A stretch of 64,000 nucleotides of DNA from Bemisia tabaci (GCF_918797505.1 NC_092800.1:1178001-1242000), one strand, 5' to 3'; counted from the first letter of the stretch, positions 1 through 13,881 are shown. Notes: generated by a model not told the origin, from the sequence alone. Program-made: numbers and translations.

Positions 1-432
1 ATCTCCATATTATGCAAGCCTTATTAGTAAAATCTAATAGGGAGCTTCCTTGCCGCGCTTGTTAGAGATTGGATTCCTCCCAACTACATGATGCTCAAAA
101 TCTACTCTACTTTAAACAATAAAACTGAACAGAAGCCCTAGCATGTGTTCAGTACGTTGAGAAATAAGTCAAGTCCACTCTGATACCACTTATCAGGACT
201 GTTTTATGAATTTATGACTCAAATTATGAAGTGGTGCTGATTTTAGAGTAATCAAAAGAAACTAGATTTCATAAATTTACAATGTAAGAGACTTCTCGAG
301 ACCCACTTTTCAGGAAGGAAAATATAGTTAATGGTTCTAATAAATGCTGTCTGTTTTCCTCCTGCAATACTGAAATTTTTGTTACTAAATCTCAGAGATC
401 CCATTGATCACTCCTGTATTTTCGTTTTTCAG
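1..432 (+). other. Arp1 intron preceding the first visible exon
   Basis: This stretch is read as the 3' part of the intron between the missing start exon of Arp1 and the exon at 433. It ends in a pyrimidine-rich acceptor (TTTTTCAG, 425-432). I found no reading frame here that could encode the missing N-terminus, and no repeat I recognise. Confidence 0.7.
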
Positions 433-3400
433 GGCTCTGGAGTAATCAAAGCTGGTTTCGCTGGTGACCAAGTACCCAAGTGTTGTTTTCCAAACTAGTA
501 AGTTATTTTAATGTTTCTACATGCCTTATTTTCTGTTATTCTGGGGGTATCATGTAGAAAAAAGATTTACCTTTATGTGGTCAATCTAAATTGACGGTGA
601 AATCAGGGCTTTTTATATCTGGAGAATGGAATGGATCGGGATCTTTGCGGTTTGGGCCGGTTCGACCAACCTAACCGTGGCCTCAACGAACCTTGGAAGA
701 GCGGTCCAAGCATTCAACTGGAACGGATGTAACGCGCCAGTGGAACAGGATAAAAAAGTGATGCGTTCTGTAGCGATCCTCTGCAGTTAGGTTAAAAAAA
801 AAAGCCCTACTGTGAAATCATGTTTTTTGGCGTAATTCTTGTCTTGTTCAACTTCTTGAAGCATAACTACTCATCATGTCTAATTAAATTTCAAATTGTG
901 AATACGGCATCATTTACGTAAGTATGGAAATTGAAAATATGGAACTTTTTCACTAGTACATCATGTCATTGTGAAACGGCAGACGCCATTCAGGCCCGAT
1001 TCCTTGGTCCATCACAATTATGAGTTTCACTAATGATGGGTTGGAGCTGGAAATGTGTCTCTTTACCTGTGATGTGATTTGCAAGTGAGTCCTCTGCAAT
1101 TTGAAATTTTCACACTTAATTTCTCTTGTACAGTTTTTTGCTCAGTCTATCTATTGCTTTATCTATCTAATTACTGTTGAAAAGTATATCTTTGCAGCAA
1201 GTATGGCTTACATCTTGTTACCAACGATGTTGAAAGCATTGGAAATACTCTCTGTTTCAGTGTGGGAAGACCAAAGCATGTGCGTGTTATGGCTGGTGCC
1301 CTGGAAGGTGAAGAATTTGTCGGTCCCAAAGCTGAGGAGCATCGCGGATTGCTGAGCATCAAATATCCCATGGAGCATGGTGTTGTAACTGACTGGAATG
1401 ACATGGAGAAAATCTGGCAGTACATCTATGGCAAAGACCAACTTCAGACATTCTCAGAAGAGCATCCTGTTTTATTAACGGAAGCCCCATTGAACCCCCG
1501 CCGCAACAGAGAAAAGGCTGCTGAAATATTTTTTGAAACCTTTAACGTGCCTGCACTATATGTTTCAATGCAGGCTGTTTTGAGCTTGTGAGCACTTATT
1601 TTATATAATTTTTCCTCATATTTTCAACTCAGATTTTCAATTTGCCATAGAAGCCATTATATTTCAAAATATTTCCAATTCAAGATCTGACTCCATTCAC
1701 ATAAAAGCATTTTCTACCCGCTATGCCTTGCAGTACAAGCAACCAGTAGGGCAACAGAACACTCTTGATTTATGTAAAGAGCAATATCCTTACCATGATC
1801 TCCCTGTACCTAATTTATTTTTCGGAAGATCATAAAATCTGCCAACTGCATGAGCGCTTTTACACATTTTTAAAAGCTCCTTTCACTTTGATGCTGTTGT
1901 TAGTCACATCTAATAATATTTTTAATTTTATCAGGTATGCAACTGGAAGGATGACAGGAGTTGTTTTAGATGCAGGAGATGGAGTTACCCATGCGGTGCC
2001 AATCTACGAAGGCTTTGGAATGCCTCACAGCATCATGAGAGTGGACACAGCTGGCCGTGATGTCACTCGTTATTTAAGGTAACATAAATTCATTTCTCCT
2101 TTTCGACCCTTTTACATTTGAATTTTTAGGTACTTTCCTAGAATAAAATACTTGCTGCTAAGTAATAGAATGATTTAGCTGCTACCTCATTTTTTTTTTT
2201 TTTTTTTTTTTTTTTTACTCTTGAACAGCTTAGCATTAAAGAAAAAATAAAAAAGACCATCCTCTTCCAGATTAAGAGAGGATCCTAATCTCCTAATAAG
2301 AGACCATCAAAGACACTGAAAATAATCAACAATTCTAAGAATCCTGTATCAATGGCCCCCTAGACACATTGAAAATGAAGCATGACAACAAGTTCTTGTT
2401 CTCATCGCAATTTTTTGCAGGACCTGATGAACAAATTAAATAATTTCCAAAAACCCATCACAGTAATGTCAGCAAACCTGCTGTACTTCCTGCTTATCAA
2501 AAAAACAAACATTTACAAAATAATAACAGTTAAATGCTCATCAGGACTCATAACCTTCCATCTAATCTAGTGGGGAAAAGAGTGAGTATTCTACTGTACT
2601 GTCACCTGGTGGAAAGTTTTATAATGGGTCAGTAGCGTTTCTTGTTTTTTTTTTAAAAAAAATTCATTTTCTGAAAGTTCTGAGTAAGTAAAGCTCCCAG
2701 TAGTGTTTTTCAACTTTATTTTATTCAGACTTTTATATCCCTTTTAGAAGTGCCTTTTTTAAACTTATCAACAGATTTTTTGGTGTTTTCATGAAATTCA
2801 CGTTAAGAATATCAGTCAGATTTTTTGCAGAAATGTCGTGCCACTAACCTATTGGTTTGATATGAAAGTTGGGAGAATCCCATATTTGTATGCACAAGGT
2901 CTCCTCTTTTAACATGATCCAGGCGCTGAAGGCACATTACTCACTTTACCAAACTTTCTTACTAATATTTAATGCTATTCTGTCTCAGGTTACTGCTCAG
3001 GAAAGAAGGTATTTGCTTTAGGACAACAGCTGAATTTGAAATAGTCAGGACAATCAAAGAGAAGGCCTGCTACTTATCTCGTAATATCTCCAAGGAAGAA
3101 AGCAATCAAGGACAGAAAGGCAAAGGATATCAATATATTCTCCCCGATGGAAGCACATTAGAAGTAAGCATTCTTTAGTCCTTTGTTTGAGTAGGTACTT
3201 TTTCAACATCGCATAGGACTTCTTTTTAAATTAATTTTTTACTTTCCGGTTACCAGGTCAAATTAAGGTAAAAAGTGCCCTTTAAATTCCCCAGCTGTTT
3301 CCAAGGGTTTTATTCTTGAACTCTTTCATTGAATCAACACCATAACCGTGTTTTAAAATTGCGCAACCTTATCTTTTTGTAAAAATGCCCAGTATGCCAA

Positions 3401-6400
3401 ATAGTTCTTGAGTTTCTAAAAAAAATTGTTAATTTTAAAGAAAAACGATAGGGTAAATTTTATTACTTTAGCATAACGTAGCTTTGCCTTCACTTTTCCC
3501 CATCCCAGTTTCTCAGGTACCTTCACATTTCTCCCTGCGACCAGCCGGTTGAGCACTTTTTGCATCCCCAAGGTTCTCTATAACCTACTAGAGTCCCTTT
3601 CTACTGAAAGTGAAGACACGAGGATTCCATCTTTGATTGGTTCCTGTATTTTAGACCTCCACAGTGACACAAAGGGGCATAAGTAGTATATTTTCACTAT
3701 TTGCAAAGATTATATACTGGAATGGACTGAGCAAAAAGGGTACGGAGGAGAATAAACGGAATAACAGAAGTAGATTATAGAGGAAAGGAGTTTGAGGATG
3801 AGTTGATTAAAAATTACGCATGACGTTCAGGTTCAGACTGTAGAATATTTTTCCCTGTTCATGACATCCATAAGCGGGCTTGGCTTGTCTTAGCTCAACT
3901 GGAAAATAAGCAGAGTGTTTGCATGGAAAGCATATACTTAGCACATCTGCATATATTTTACACAGACTGGTAATTTATTTTGCTTTTACCTAATTTTTGT
4001 ATTTATTCTTTTTGTAGATTGGACAGGCTCGTTACAAAGCTCCAGAAGTATTATTCCGACCAGATCTAATAGGAGAAGAGTATGAAGGACTTCATGAAGT
4101 CTTGTTGCTGGCTATCCAGAAATCAGATATGGACCTTCGTAGAGTATTGTACCAGAATATTGTTCTCTCTGGTGGCTCAACGCTTTTTAAGGTAAACACG
4201 ACTCCTTGATATTCTCTATTCTTTGATGAAATGTGTTGTGGGTTTAGTTATTGACATTTTTTTATTTTCAAAAGTAATGATTTAGCCTAAAGGCAAGAGG
4301 ACAGAAAGATGCTTTTCTAACAGCTCGTGAAGTCTCAAATCAAGTTGAAAATTGAGACATTATAGATTTAAGTATGCGAAGAAGAAATTGCAGTGCATTG
4401 ACAGTCGTTGAATTCAAACTTCTAAAGGACAAAAATTGTGATCAAGAACTATAATCATTTCATTTGAAAAGTATGGTTAATAAGAATCAATAATTGGTTT
4501 TTTCTATGATAACAAAAATTATTCGGATTTCACGGTTTTTATTTGTTCAGAAAGTCAGTATGCTAATGAACTGTATTCATTTCCTCCTCAAACGTATATT
4601 TTATAAATTTTCAAGAAGCATATCTTGATTATTTTCAATCATCGACTGAAAAAGCATCTTCATAAATTCTGTCCAACTGCATCAATCATCAACTATCATC
4701 TACATATCATATCCTCAGAAGAATGTTTGAGACTGAATTTGGCTCTTTGCTATATTTATTTGACAAGGTTACAATGCACAATAATATACAGTTAAGGACT
4801 TTACTGAGTACTTTGATACCTTGCGGCTGTTGATAACATCCATCCACTTTTGAATTTAACTCCAAAAATATGTCTAAAATTTTGTATGTGATTATAATCA
4901 CCGCCAGGAAGGGAAAAAGAATGTTGTGGCTGAACTATAGCTGGCAGGAATTTAGAATGGACCACTAGACAAGGTACGAATTTCAGCATTCTGATACACG
5001 CGTCTTCACCAGAATTTCACGTAAAACACGATGAGCACAACAAAAACTACCGAAATCAACTAATTCCGAAGATATTTAATGATTCTTGGTGCGTGAATTG
5101 AAACCACCCGCTCATGAAAACTCAATGCTCTACGTGATTCACATCGCGCGCTAAACGTTATCATGAACGTCTCTGCGGTTTAAAAATCTGGCAACCTCTA
5201 TCTTGACACTTTGGCTCAGCCATAGCAAATTACTTATAATTTGAAAAACACATGGTGGAAAATGAGCATTGCTCGATTGAGAAGCTTGCTGAAATCGTTG
5301 TAGTGCGCGATTAGACTCACGTAGAGCTTTGAGTTTCTTGTGAGCGGGCAGTTCAAATTCCTCGTAACCAATGTGAAATAAAAATATTATTATCTCCGTT
5401 AGGAGTTGATTCCAGTAATTTTCGTTGCGCGAATCGTGTTTTACGTGAAATTCTGGTTAAGGCACATGTATCAGAATGCTTAAATTCGTCCCTTGTCTAG
5501 TGGTCCATTGCTAGAACAGAAGTTCAGTGGCGTGGCATGCTTTGCGATATATCGTTTGATCTGCCATGTTACATTATGGAGGAGGATCGATATACAGGGT
5601 GTTCGCAGCAAACACCTTAATAATCGATTCTTTACCATATTTTCAAATAGGGAAATATAGATAATCGACCATTCATGCCTCGCCACTGCAGAAGTTGTCA
5701 ATATGTTATGAAATTAACAAAATTTACTTTTTTTTTTTTGTAATTTCAAGTTATTTTGCTAGCTCTCCTTTAGGCGCAAGGGAGGCAGCTCTGCTTATCT
5801 CATTATATTAATGGTCAACTGTATTGTCTTATTTAATTTTATTTTACCTCTGTTCTGCAGGGTTTTGGAGATAGATTACTTGCAGAAATTAAAAAATTGT
5901 CTTCCAAGGATACCAAAATTAGAGTAAGTTTCATACTAATTTTGCTTTTTATCTTTTCTGTATATGAATATCATTGATGTTTGTCTGGCCATCAGTGTGT
6001 CGACCATGAAACTGCAAAAATGCGTATCTCGGTTGCAGTATTTCAAAGAATTCAATCCTATCTTTTTTTTTTTCAAAAGAATAACAAACCAACATCATAC
6101 CCTGTTTCGACAGAATATTCTTCACATAGAGAAGAAAAATCAGAGAAATTTTTAAGAAATGATGCTCAGTAGTTTTCTATGTAGAAAATTAAGTACGACA
6201 GGAAGTCTGCAACGCTTCTAACTAAGATACGCGTTTCTGCAATTTCACCATTGATATTTATCCCAAGCACCCTTCTACTGAAAAAGAGGATTTTTTTTTT
6301 TCAAAGACAAAAATTGTAGGACCCCAGACACTTTTCCATGAATTGTTGAGCTATCTAATTTAGAGGAACATGGTAAGATATGAAAACATTAGACCGCCTA

Positions 6401-7002
6401 TTTTCATATAAAAGAACAAGAGATTAAACCCTCCAAAATTTAGGTACTTATTTAGGTTACTTGAAACACCTTGCACATTTTTGCATTTTACAAGGCTCAA
6501 GACCTTTTTTTAATTTTGACTGTTGTGCAAATTGTGCAAGAAATCATGGGATACTAAAGATTTAAGTAACTGTGAATGTATGTATTTATTTTGTTAAATT
6601 AGATTGTCATGGTTCTGAAACAGAAAAGCAAAGCCTCTAATTTTTTTAGCAACCCATCTGAATTTAATTTTAAGATTTTTTAAACTTAAACATCTCTATA
6701 GCAGCCTCCAAAGGATTTTTTTCTCTTTCTTTGCAAATAGAAATTGAATTCAGAAGTTAATTATAGAAGCCAATAATTTTTAGCCCTAAATGTTCTTGGT
6801 AATGATCTTATGTCATCAATGCAGCTCCCTGATAATATTTTTTTCCTTCTCTTTTTAGATATCGGCACCGCAAGAAAGACTGTATTCCACGTGGATTGGT
6901 GGCTCTATTTTAGCATCTCTAGATACATTCAAGAAAATGTGGGTTTCAAAGCAAGAGTTCCATGATGGTGGCCTTCGAGAATTCCACAGGAAGACATTCT
7001 GA
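433..7002 (+). CDS. Arp1: Actin-related protein 1 (alpha-centractin), 5'-partial
   Basis: Arp1 forms the short actin-like filament of dynactin, the cofactor that lets cytoplasmic dynein carry cargo. Seven exons join in frame: 433-497, 1261-1587, 1935-2078, 2989-3163, 4018-4191, 5861-5923, 6859-7002 (stop TGA 7000-7002). They encode 363 residues. The first visible residues [16 protein letters not shown] are the actin-fold phosphate-1 loop region. Later come [39 protein letters not shown] (phosphate-2 loop), [17 protein letters not shown] [15 protein letters not shown] (adenosine site) and the end [19 protein letters not shown]...HRKTF. From memory human ACTR1A is 376 aa and ends HRKTF, so only about 16 N-terminal residues are missing. 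The first exon is in phase 0, so the missing part is probably one upstream exon ending in the VIDN region. All introns are GT-AG. The identity is secure: [15 protein letters not shown] separates Arp1 from conventional actin. Confidence 0.97.
606..811. mobile_element. Short insertion with terminal GGGCTTTTT/AAAAAGCCC and 9-bp flanking repeat
   Basis: Lies in the Arp1 intron 498-1260. GTGAAATCA occurs at 597-605 and again at 812-820, flanking a ~206-bp segment that begins GGGCTTTTT and ends A-rich followed by AGCCCTACT. The segment is GC-richer than the intron. A small DNA element with short terminal inverted repeats fits. A SINE-like origin is possible (an internal GGTTCGACC resembles a pol III B box), but the A tail does not abut the flanking repeat. 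Confidence 0.45.
4956..5509. mobile_element. MITE with long TIRs, AATGGACCACTAGACAAGG family, copy 1
   Basis: A ~554-bp element in Arp1 intron 4192-5860. Its left end AATGGACCACTAGACAAGG (4956) is mirrored by CCTTGTCTAGTGGTCCATT (5491-5509), and similarity between the arms continues for about 80 bp. A second copy in the opposite orientation lies at 22864-23415. There is no transposase ORF. No clear target-site duplication was found, so the superfamily is unassigned. Confidence 0.85.
5525..5688. mobile_element. hAT-type MITE with perfect 8-bp target-site duplication
   Basis: A 164-bp element starts CAGTGGCGTGGCATG and ends CATGCCTCGCCACTG. It is flanked by CAGAAGTT at 5517-5524 and again at 5689-5696. 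An 8-bp duplication plus CAGTGGCG-type ends is characteristic of hAT superfamily insertions. It lies in Arp1 intron 4192-5860, 15 bp from the preceding element. A related truncated copy is at 53188. Confidence 0.88.
6000..6254. mobile_element. MITE, GACTTCCTGTCATACTTTA-core family, copy 1
   Basis: A ~255-bp element in Arp1 intron 5924-6858. The left end (ACCATGAAACTGCAAAAATG) is an imperfect inverted copy of the right end (TTTCTGCAATTTCACCATTG). Near the right end is an inverted copy of the family core. Related copies are at 7305-7791, 20554, 30240, 34672, 42526, 43005 and 43671. No coding capacity. Confidence 0.8.
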
Positions 7003-7304
7003 AAAACTAGAATATATTTTGTTGTGATGGAAAAAGTGTTCTTTCATCATTTGATTTATTTATTTATTTTATATTTTTTCACTGAATGCATTGATTCTAT
7101 TCTAGCAAATAATTTTTTTTCCTCTTATATATTCCTTAGGCAAAAGCTATACATTTTTACCAAGTGGCTGATTGTTCTTTAAAAATCTTTTTATAAAGTC
7201 TCAAAAGCAGGAAAACACTTGTAAGATCTGAGATTTTTGACAAATCGTTCAGCATCATGGCCATTCTTGGCTTCATCTTGAAGGTGAAACTGCATGGACC
7301 TATT

Positions 7305-7791
7305 TTGATGGCTAAAGTCCGAAACCATGTATCTCCATCGCAGTTTTTCAAAATCTTTGCTCCTATTTAATTTTTTTGAAAAGAAACAAGTCAACTATAC
7401 AGCTGGAAATGTTTACAAAATATTCTGCTTATAGAGAAAAAAAATCAAAAAAGTTTTCAAGAAATTAAGTTCACTTGTTTTTCCATTGAAAAAATAAAGT
7501 ATGACAGGAAGTCTTCAACAATGCAAACAGAGATTCAGGGATTCGCACTTTAGTAATCAGTATTGGTTTTTGGCGTTGCAGACTTCCTGTCATACTTTAT
7601 TTTTTAAATGAAAAACTATTCAACATCGTTTCTTGAAAACTTTAGTGATTCTACTTCACTGTGTGAAGAATATTCTGGGACAATTTCAAGCCATGATTTG
7701 GTCTCTTTCTAAATATTCAAGCAGAAATTTGGAAACACTGTTACCGAAATACACGTTTCTGCATTTTCTCCATCGATATTTGGTGGTAGGA
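7305..7791. mobile_element. Two MITEs of the GACTTCCTGTCATACTTTA family in inverted orientation
   Basis: Two copies sit next to each other. The left copy carries AAAGTATGACAGGAAGTC ending at 7513. The right copy carries the complement, GACTTCCTGTCATACTTTA, from 7581. The outer ends match the family termini: GATGGCTAAAG near 7307 and CTCCATCGATATTTGG near 7780. The pair could fold into a long hairpin in Arp1 read-through RNA. An AATAAA lies inside the left copy (about 7493-7498). Confidence 0.7.
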
Positions 7792-10700
7792 TGACATTGA
7801 TCAATCGCCAAGTTGGAAGAGGATGTAACTGCTAAGTATCGAGTTTTCAGAGAACAACAAATAATTAACAGTGTTTCTCTCTCAATTCTAAACATTTTCA
7901 ACCAAAGAAAGAATTATCTTTAAAATATTGATCAATTTTTCTGATCGAAATAATGAAAAAAATTAATGAAGAAACACAGTTCTCACAGTTTTCTGGAAAC
8001 TTTAATTGGCAGTCCAAGAGAATAGTTTAATATAGAATGCTGAATTTTTGGAACCCAAATATCCATCTCCTAGTTTCCCAACCGTACCAACTTTAACAAG
8101 GTAATCATGCCTGTATGAATGAATATTGTGATTGTGGCTTTTGATCTATGTACCCGTGTACGTTTAAGTTTCTTAAATCTCTCGAGCTGCTTATTTCATT
8201 TACCATAAAAAAAAATACTCATTTGGTCTTTAAATATTTAATGAGCTGTTTCTCCTCTCATTACCTCTCAAAAAATTTTGTATCTTTCGATTGAAACTAA
8301 GTGTTTGAAGCCCTATAATTTTCGTTTGAAGAAACATATTTTCTTTCTCTTGGCTTGCATGCATTTTTCTGAGTTACTTTTGTGACCCTCGCCTCATCTT
8401 GATCTGTCTTGTGGCATTTCAAAATTTTGAATTACACTGGGCTATGTGTACAGGGCAATCTTTTTTAATTAGACTTCAAACAGCTGCATTTATCTCATTC
8501 CTGCACAATTTAATTTTCAAATATACTTGGCAGCACTGTCAACCAAGCTTGTCTGCTGCTTCAGTATTCCGTTGAATTCTCTCTGGATTTTGTTTGAGCG
8601 ATGCCAATTTGAAGTTGAACCCCTATATCGTGTGGGAAATGTGGCTTACATAATCAAGTCCAACTTTTCAGCAAGTTCTGTTGCATTTAAAAGAAACGAT
8701 GCCCTTTCAGCTAATACTTTCTCTTTGTCGAGAATGGATAAAGATTTTGGTGAGTCTTAACAAGATGTGCTCTGCCTATCTTTTAAAAATTTGGAAAAAT
8801 CAAAGCCTGACTTCATATTCCTAGCATATATCTTCAAAAGTATCCAGAATTTAGAACTTTTAAATGAGTAATTATGACAATAATCAAAGAAATACATTTT
8901 TGGCAGAGTTTTAGCCCAGTTTCAGTTGATCTCGACTTTATTCAAAATTTTTACGTTTTTGTAAAGAAAAAATTTAATTTGTTAAAAAAAGACTTATCTT
9001 TAGGGACACTAAAATCAGCATTTAGAATAAGAGGTTAATCATTCATGCATCTTTCTTTTACTTCAATTTGATAAAAATAATGAAAAAATTGCTCTTTTAA
9101 ATCCTCTGCTCCCCACGGTATTGTCTGCTTCATGTTCACCTCAAATTTTCTAAAAGTATTAGTTCTTTCATTGCTATTGATCACCCTTATTTTCAATTTT
9201 TTTGGTCAATACATTCTTCAATCAGGGGCTGGTTAATGTGCAAGTTTAATTTTATTTTATTTATTTATGTTTTAAGTAAAACTAAAAACGCCAAATTCAC
9301 TATTCTCTGATTTCTGCATTTTGTAGAAACGCACACAAAAAAGGCCAAAATTTAATTTGTTACTGATCCTCAAATTTTTATTTTCTTACTTTGTAACGGT
9401 AGACTATTTTGATTTCTTTAACGTTTTGCTAAGTATAAGTACTTATTATTCTTATAATATGAGTAATCAAAGTCTGTAGTGTACTTCCACGGTGAATAAT
9501 TTGGAACATTCAATGAGACTGTCAAATAATTTAGAGCAAACTCATGATTAAGCCAAGATTAGTTTCCTCTAATTTAGCTTGTGTATTGGAAAGCTGTTTT
9601 TCGAATTTTAATGTATGAATTTGAAAGAAAGAACGCCAGAGGCATTGCCATTGTAGCGTTGCAACGTTTCACTTGACGCATTATTTTTTCCCTTAAGGAT
9701 ACATACTCGCAAAATTTATTTTAAAAACTTGTTGTGAACTTCCTTTGTAGACTGATAAAATTCTCTGAAATTTTCAACTTAAAATATGAACCTGTCAATG
9801 AATGGAGCAATACTTCGACAAGTGAAACAATGTAAGGTTTTTGTTCAATTACGTCAGTCTGGCACTCCACCCTTTTTTTCTAAGGCTGAATTGTTTTTAA
9901 AGGAATTAGTTTTTTTTTTTTTTTTTCAAGAAATACTGTTTTATGCCTTTGGAACAAAGTATCGTTTTGATATGCGCGTTACGCTCTCGCTTAACACAGT
10001 ATCTCTCAGAAAAGAATAGTTGAAAATTCTGTCTTTTTTCGGTCCGTTTCTTGCGAGATTATCCCTTTTCAGCTCTGATCTTTCTTTCATTTTTTTATTT
10101 AATTTTTTTCCCCTAATCACCAAATAACTGTCTAAAACATTATTATTCTTTTTACCTGCTTAAGTCTTTGTACCTAAAACTGCAAGGTTGAAATAAATTG
10201 CAATTGACCGCTAGAATGTGTTTTAAAATTTTGTAACCCTCCTCCCCAAGATACAGCAACTTGGAGCTTTATTGCGAGGGATGTAGTTAATTGAATGCCA
10301 TTATCTAGTACAGAACTATCAAAGTTGGGCGTACTGTTGGAACTACATCCTTAAAAAGAACATATCCATTCTAAGGATGAGTTAAAGCTTACATTCAGTC
10401 GTATGGAGGGTGATAATGCAAACAATGATTGAAAACGTTCATGAATATGTTTATTTCATTAATCGGTCTCTAACTTATAGTTAATTTGGTAGGTAGATGA
10501 TTACTAGTAGATCGTCTCTAATACAAAAGACATTTACAAAAATAAACCCCGCAGTTTTTTAAGTTGTACATTCAGGAGAATTCTTACCATGAGTTTAGAA
10601 ATTCTGGGGGGTTCAACGAATCGACCGAGTTTGACAGAAACATACCATTAGACGTCACATTTAACGTCATGTTTAAACGTCACATTTCAGAGGAAAAAAT

Positions 10701-13699
10701 TTGTTGAGAGTAGTTTTGAATTAAACTAGCTGTAAACTTTTTCTAGTTAAAAATTCAAAGACACAAAAAAAATATTGATAAAAATAGTCATTGAACATAC
10801 TCCTTGATATTGCGTCGAACGGAGGAATGATTCTTCAAAACTCGATTTCTCGGATGAAACTTAATGTGACTTTGTGCACTTCTGCTGAATTCGGTCCAAA
10901 CTGCTCTGAATTATTGATTGTTTCTTATGATTAATATTGTAGAAAAAACCAAATTCATTTTCGTCAAAAATATCACTATGCCACTTTTTTCGTAATAAGA
11001 AAAGAACCTCTTTAAAACCTCCTAAATTAGAGTAAAAACTCTTCGAATGCTAAATAACGCTTCTGCTTTGACCAAAGTAAAATTACATTCCATGATCTCA
11101 CACTTTTGACTGTATTTCGAAAATTTCTCAGTAATTTTTTCAAAACAGATAGCTCAGATTCAGCTTTCACCGACATAATGAATCTGATTGATTGGTTGAA
11201 AAAAAAAAAAAAAAAAAAACCAGTATTTTAGCAAAATTGATTAAATTACTAAGTGTTTTCTTTTTTGGATGAGGAGTTTTCTGCAAGAGTTCATGACAGA
11301 CTTGGACCTAGAAAAAGAGACAGGATCACCGTTCTAGATATGACTATTTCTCATTCCAAAGATGGCTAATAGTCTAATCAGCTCATTGCAAACATGACAA
11401 TAGACTTATGTATTTCAAAACTGGTAACGATCAATCATGAATCAACATTATGCGGATTGCTCTACTATATATAGTCTGATTTTTTTTGTACCCCAGTAGC
11501 TGAAGGCAAGCTAACCTTGCGGCTTATGAAGGAAACATTTTTTAGAGAAACCTTGCATAGCGATTCGAAAACTTGGTAATCGCTTTTTTATTTTAATTTC
11601 AGTTGAGTAAATTATGCTACCACTAAATTAATTTAAAAGAATGTACAAATACTATCATCTTGCTTACAGCAAGAGCGATTTTTTTTATTATTATTATTTT
11701 CAAATCACTAAAACTTTTAAGCCTCATCTAACTTTGCTTCTCGGTTCTTTTGGTGTTATACTGGAGGCTGTTAAATTAAAAAAATACAATAAAAAATAAA
11801 TTGATACTTCAGTCATCAAATTGATTTTATGAAACCTCATATGTATTGATGTGGGAGACGAACAAATTGATAGAATGATAGATAATTTTTGGATGACTTT
11901 CAGTGAATATTCTTAAAGGGGCGCATCATTAAATGCAGTTATACTGTGAGAACAGCGTATAAATGAAGGAATTCTGAACAGTAAATGCATGAAGTACTTA
12001 GGAAAAAAAGAAAAAAAAACTCATTGAATTGTTACAATACGAGTATTTGTGTCCAAAATCTCTGGTTTTAAAATTTGCCATTCCAAAATTGAGGGCACTG
12101 ACAAGAGCCATGCAAGCACTCGGTTGTTGTTACAAAATTTTTAAAAAATATCTCTGAGATTTATAGAGAACATTTTTCCTTCAAGAGAATCAAGACAAAA
12201 AAGTTAGTTAGGTGTTCAACAGCGAAATCTCCATTTAACTCTCAAGAAAGAAAATTATTCTAACTTTTTTGATAGATTCCGAACACATACATCAAATGTT
12301 AATACAAATTATTTTCACCTAAAAATGTGTAAAAAAAACTTACTTGACTAAATTGGAAATAATGAGGGGGTACCCACCGAGAAGAAAAAAACAAAAAAAA
12401 CAAGAACTTCTTTGTGAATCTAATACATGGCTTGCATCACTCCTAGTATTGACATTACTGCCCCAAAGATGGCAACAATCTAAACAGGGTTATACTCATA
12501 ACTTTTTCTGCTTTATCGTCCATCCTGATTTTGAATGAATGGTTCTGATAAGACAATGACCATTTTTGATGACGCTTCTATGTTTACAAGCTAATCTACA
12601 GTGCATTACAAGCTTATCTTTATTGCTTTAAACAGTTTTATTTTCACGCCATTTATTTTCTTGTACATCTTGATTCTATAATGATTGACGCAAATCTCTC
12701 ACTATCAAGAAATTAGATCACACAGGACTGTCGGCAGAATAGGCCTCCAGAATGGTCATTGCCTAATCAATTCCACTGAACAAAAATTTGAACAAACAAA
12801 AACAGAGGAAAATTGTACATACAATAGGTATGATACCTGATGAAAATAGAAAACCATTCAACCTAAACTGAGATGTTCCGCATAGAGGCAATAATTTAAT
12901 ATTTTCAATTTCAACTCCACAAGTGCACAGGACTCTTCCTTTACTTGTATTCATCAATTTTCTATTCCTTGAGGTTCGCGATAGCAACTTTGAAACTTAA
13001 TTCAAGAGCAATACGCAGTATTGAAAATTCGTTTCCTACTTTGTTTAATGCGGCTAGGCTATGTCAAAGGTCTAAATTTTTTCTCCTTCTTTTTCGATTA
13101 ATACCGCCATGTCTAATCACTAAAAATTACAATTAAAGGTACCTAACTGCTATAAACACATATCTCAGATTGCATGATTTACCAGGTTCATAGTAGTATT
13201 AAGGCGAAAATATCTCATTCAAGTTGAGGCAAGACATAAGGAGGGGAAACTAAAATTTAAAAAAGAAAAGAAACATAAAACTAAGAGCACTAAACTTCAA
13301 TCATCAGGAAATTCACAATCCAAAACCCACCCTTCCATGATCGAAGTTTAGCGTATCATTTCACTCACCAAAAATTAAGATAGCAACACATGAAGATAGA
13401 TTCTTAAACAACAAAGGAAAATTTTTAATTAAGATGTTGGTATTTTATTGACTCTTATCACAGTAAGCAAGTAAACTGGCTTCTTAGGACGATAGTAATA
13501 GAACCATAAAAAAAATCCCAGCTAACAAAGGATTATGCTTTGGTATGGATGCTGCAATGGAATACAATTTAACAAACTTGGCTTAGAAGCAAACCTTATC
13601 GAGTCAACAATCAACATCTTTTCAGGTTCTTCAATAGATTGCCTACATAAATCTTTGGTACACTCGAGAAATAATTGACATCTGAATATTTTATTTAAA

Positions 13700-13881
13700 T
13701 GGAAAAAAATGAAATTGCTGATTTAAAATTTTGTGGTTAAAAAGTGTCCGACATGTTTCAATGTAGATTTTACAATAAACAAATGCTAATTTAACCACTC
13801 CCGTGGTTAAATGTACATTTGAAGCATGTTGGACACATTTTTAAACAATTTGATTGTTAAATCAGCAATCCATTTTTTTCC
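13700..13881. mobile_element. Fold-back element
   Basis: GGAAAAAAATGAAATTGCTG (13701) pairs with CAGCAATCCATTTTTTTCC (13863-13881). The pairing continues inward through GTGTCCGACATG / CATGTTGGACAC. The element is about 182 bp with long imperfect arms and a short loop. No coding potential. Confidence 0.75.

Noticed and set aside
606..811. Possible tRNA-derived SINE (GGTTCGACC)
   Set aside because: No convincing A box at the right distance, and the A tail is not at the end next to the flanking repeat.
1171..1441. Minus-strand ORFs of 77-84 codons opposite an Arp1 exon
   Set aside because: Shadows of the conserved coding strand of Arp1 exon 1261-1587.
8527..8760. 77-codon ORF followed by a donor-like GGTGAGTC
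   Set aside because: No recognisable homology, no matching acceptor-exon chain, and it lies in a gene-free AT-rich gap.
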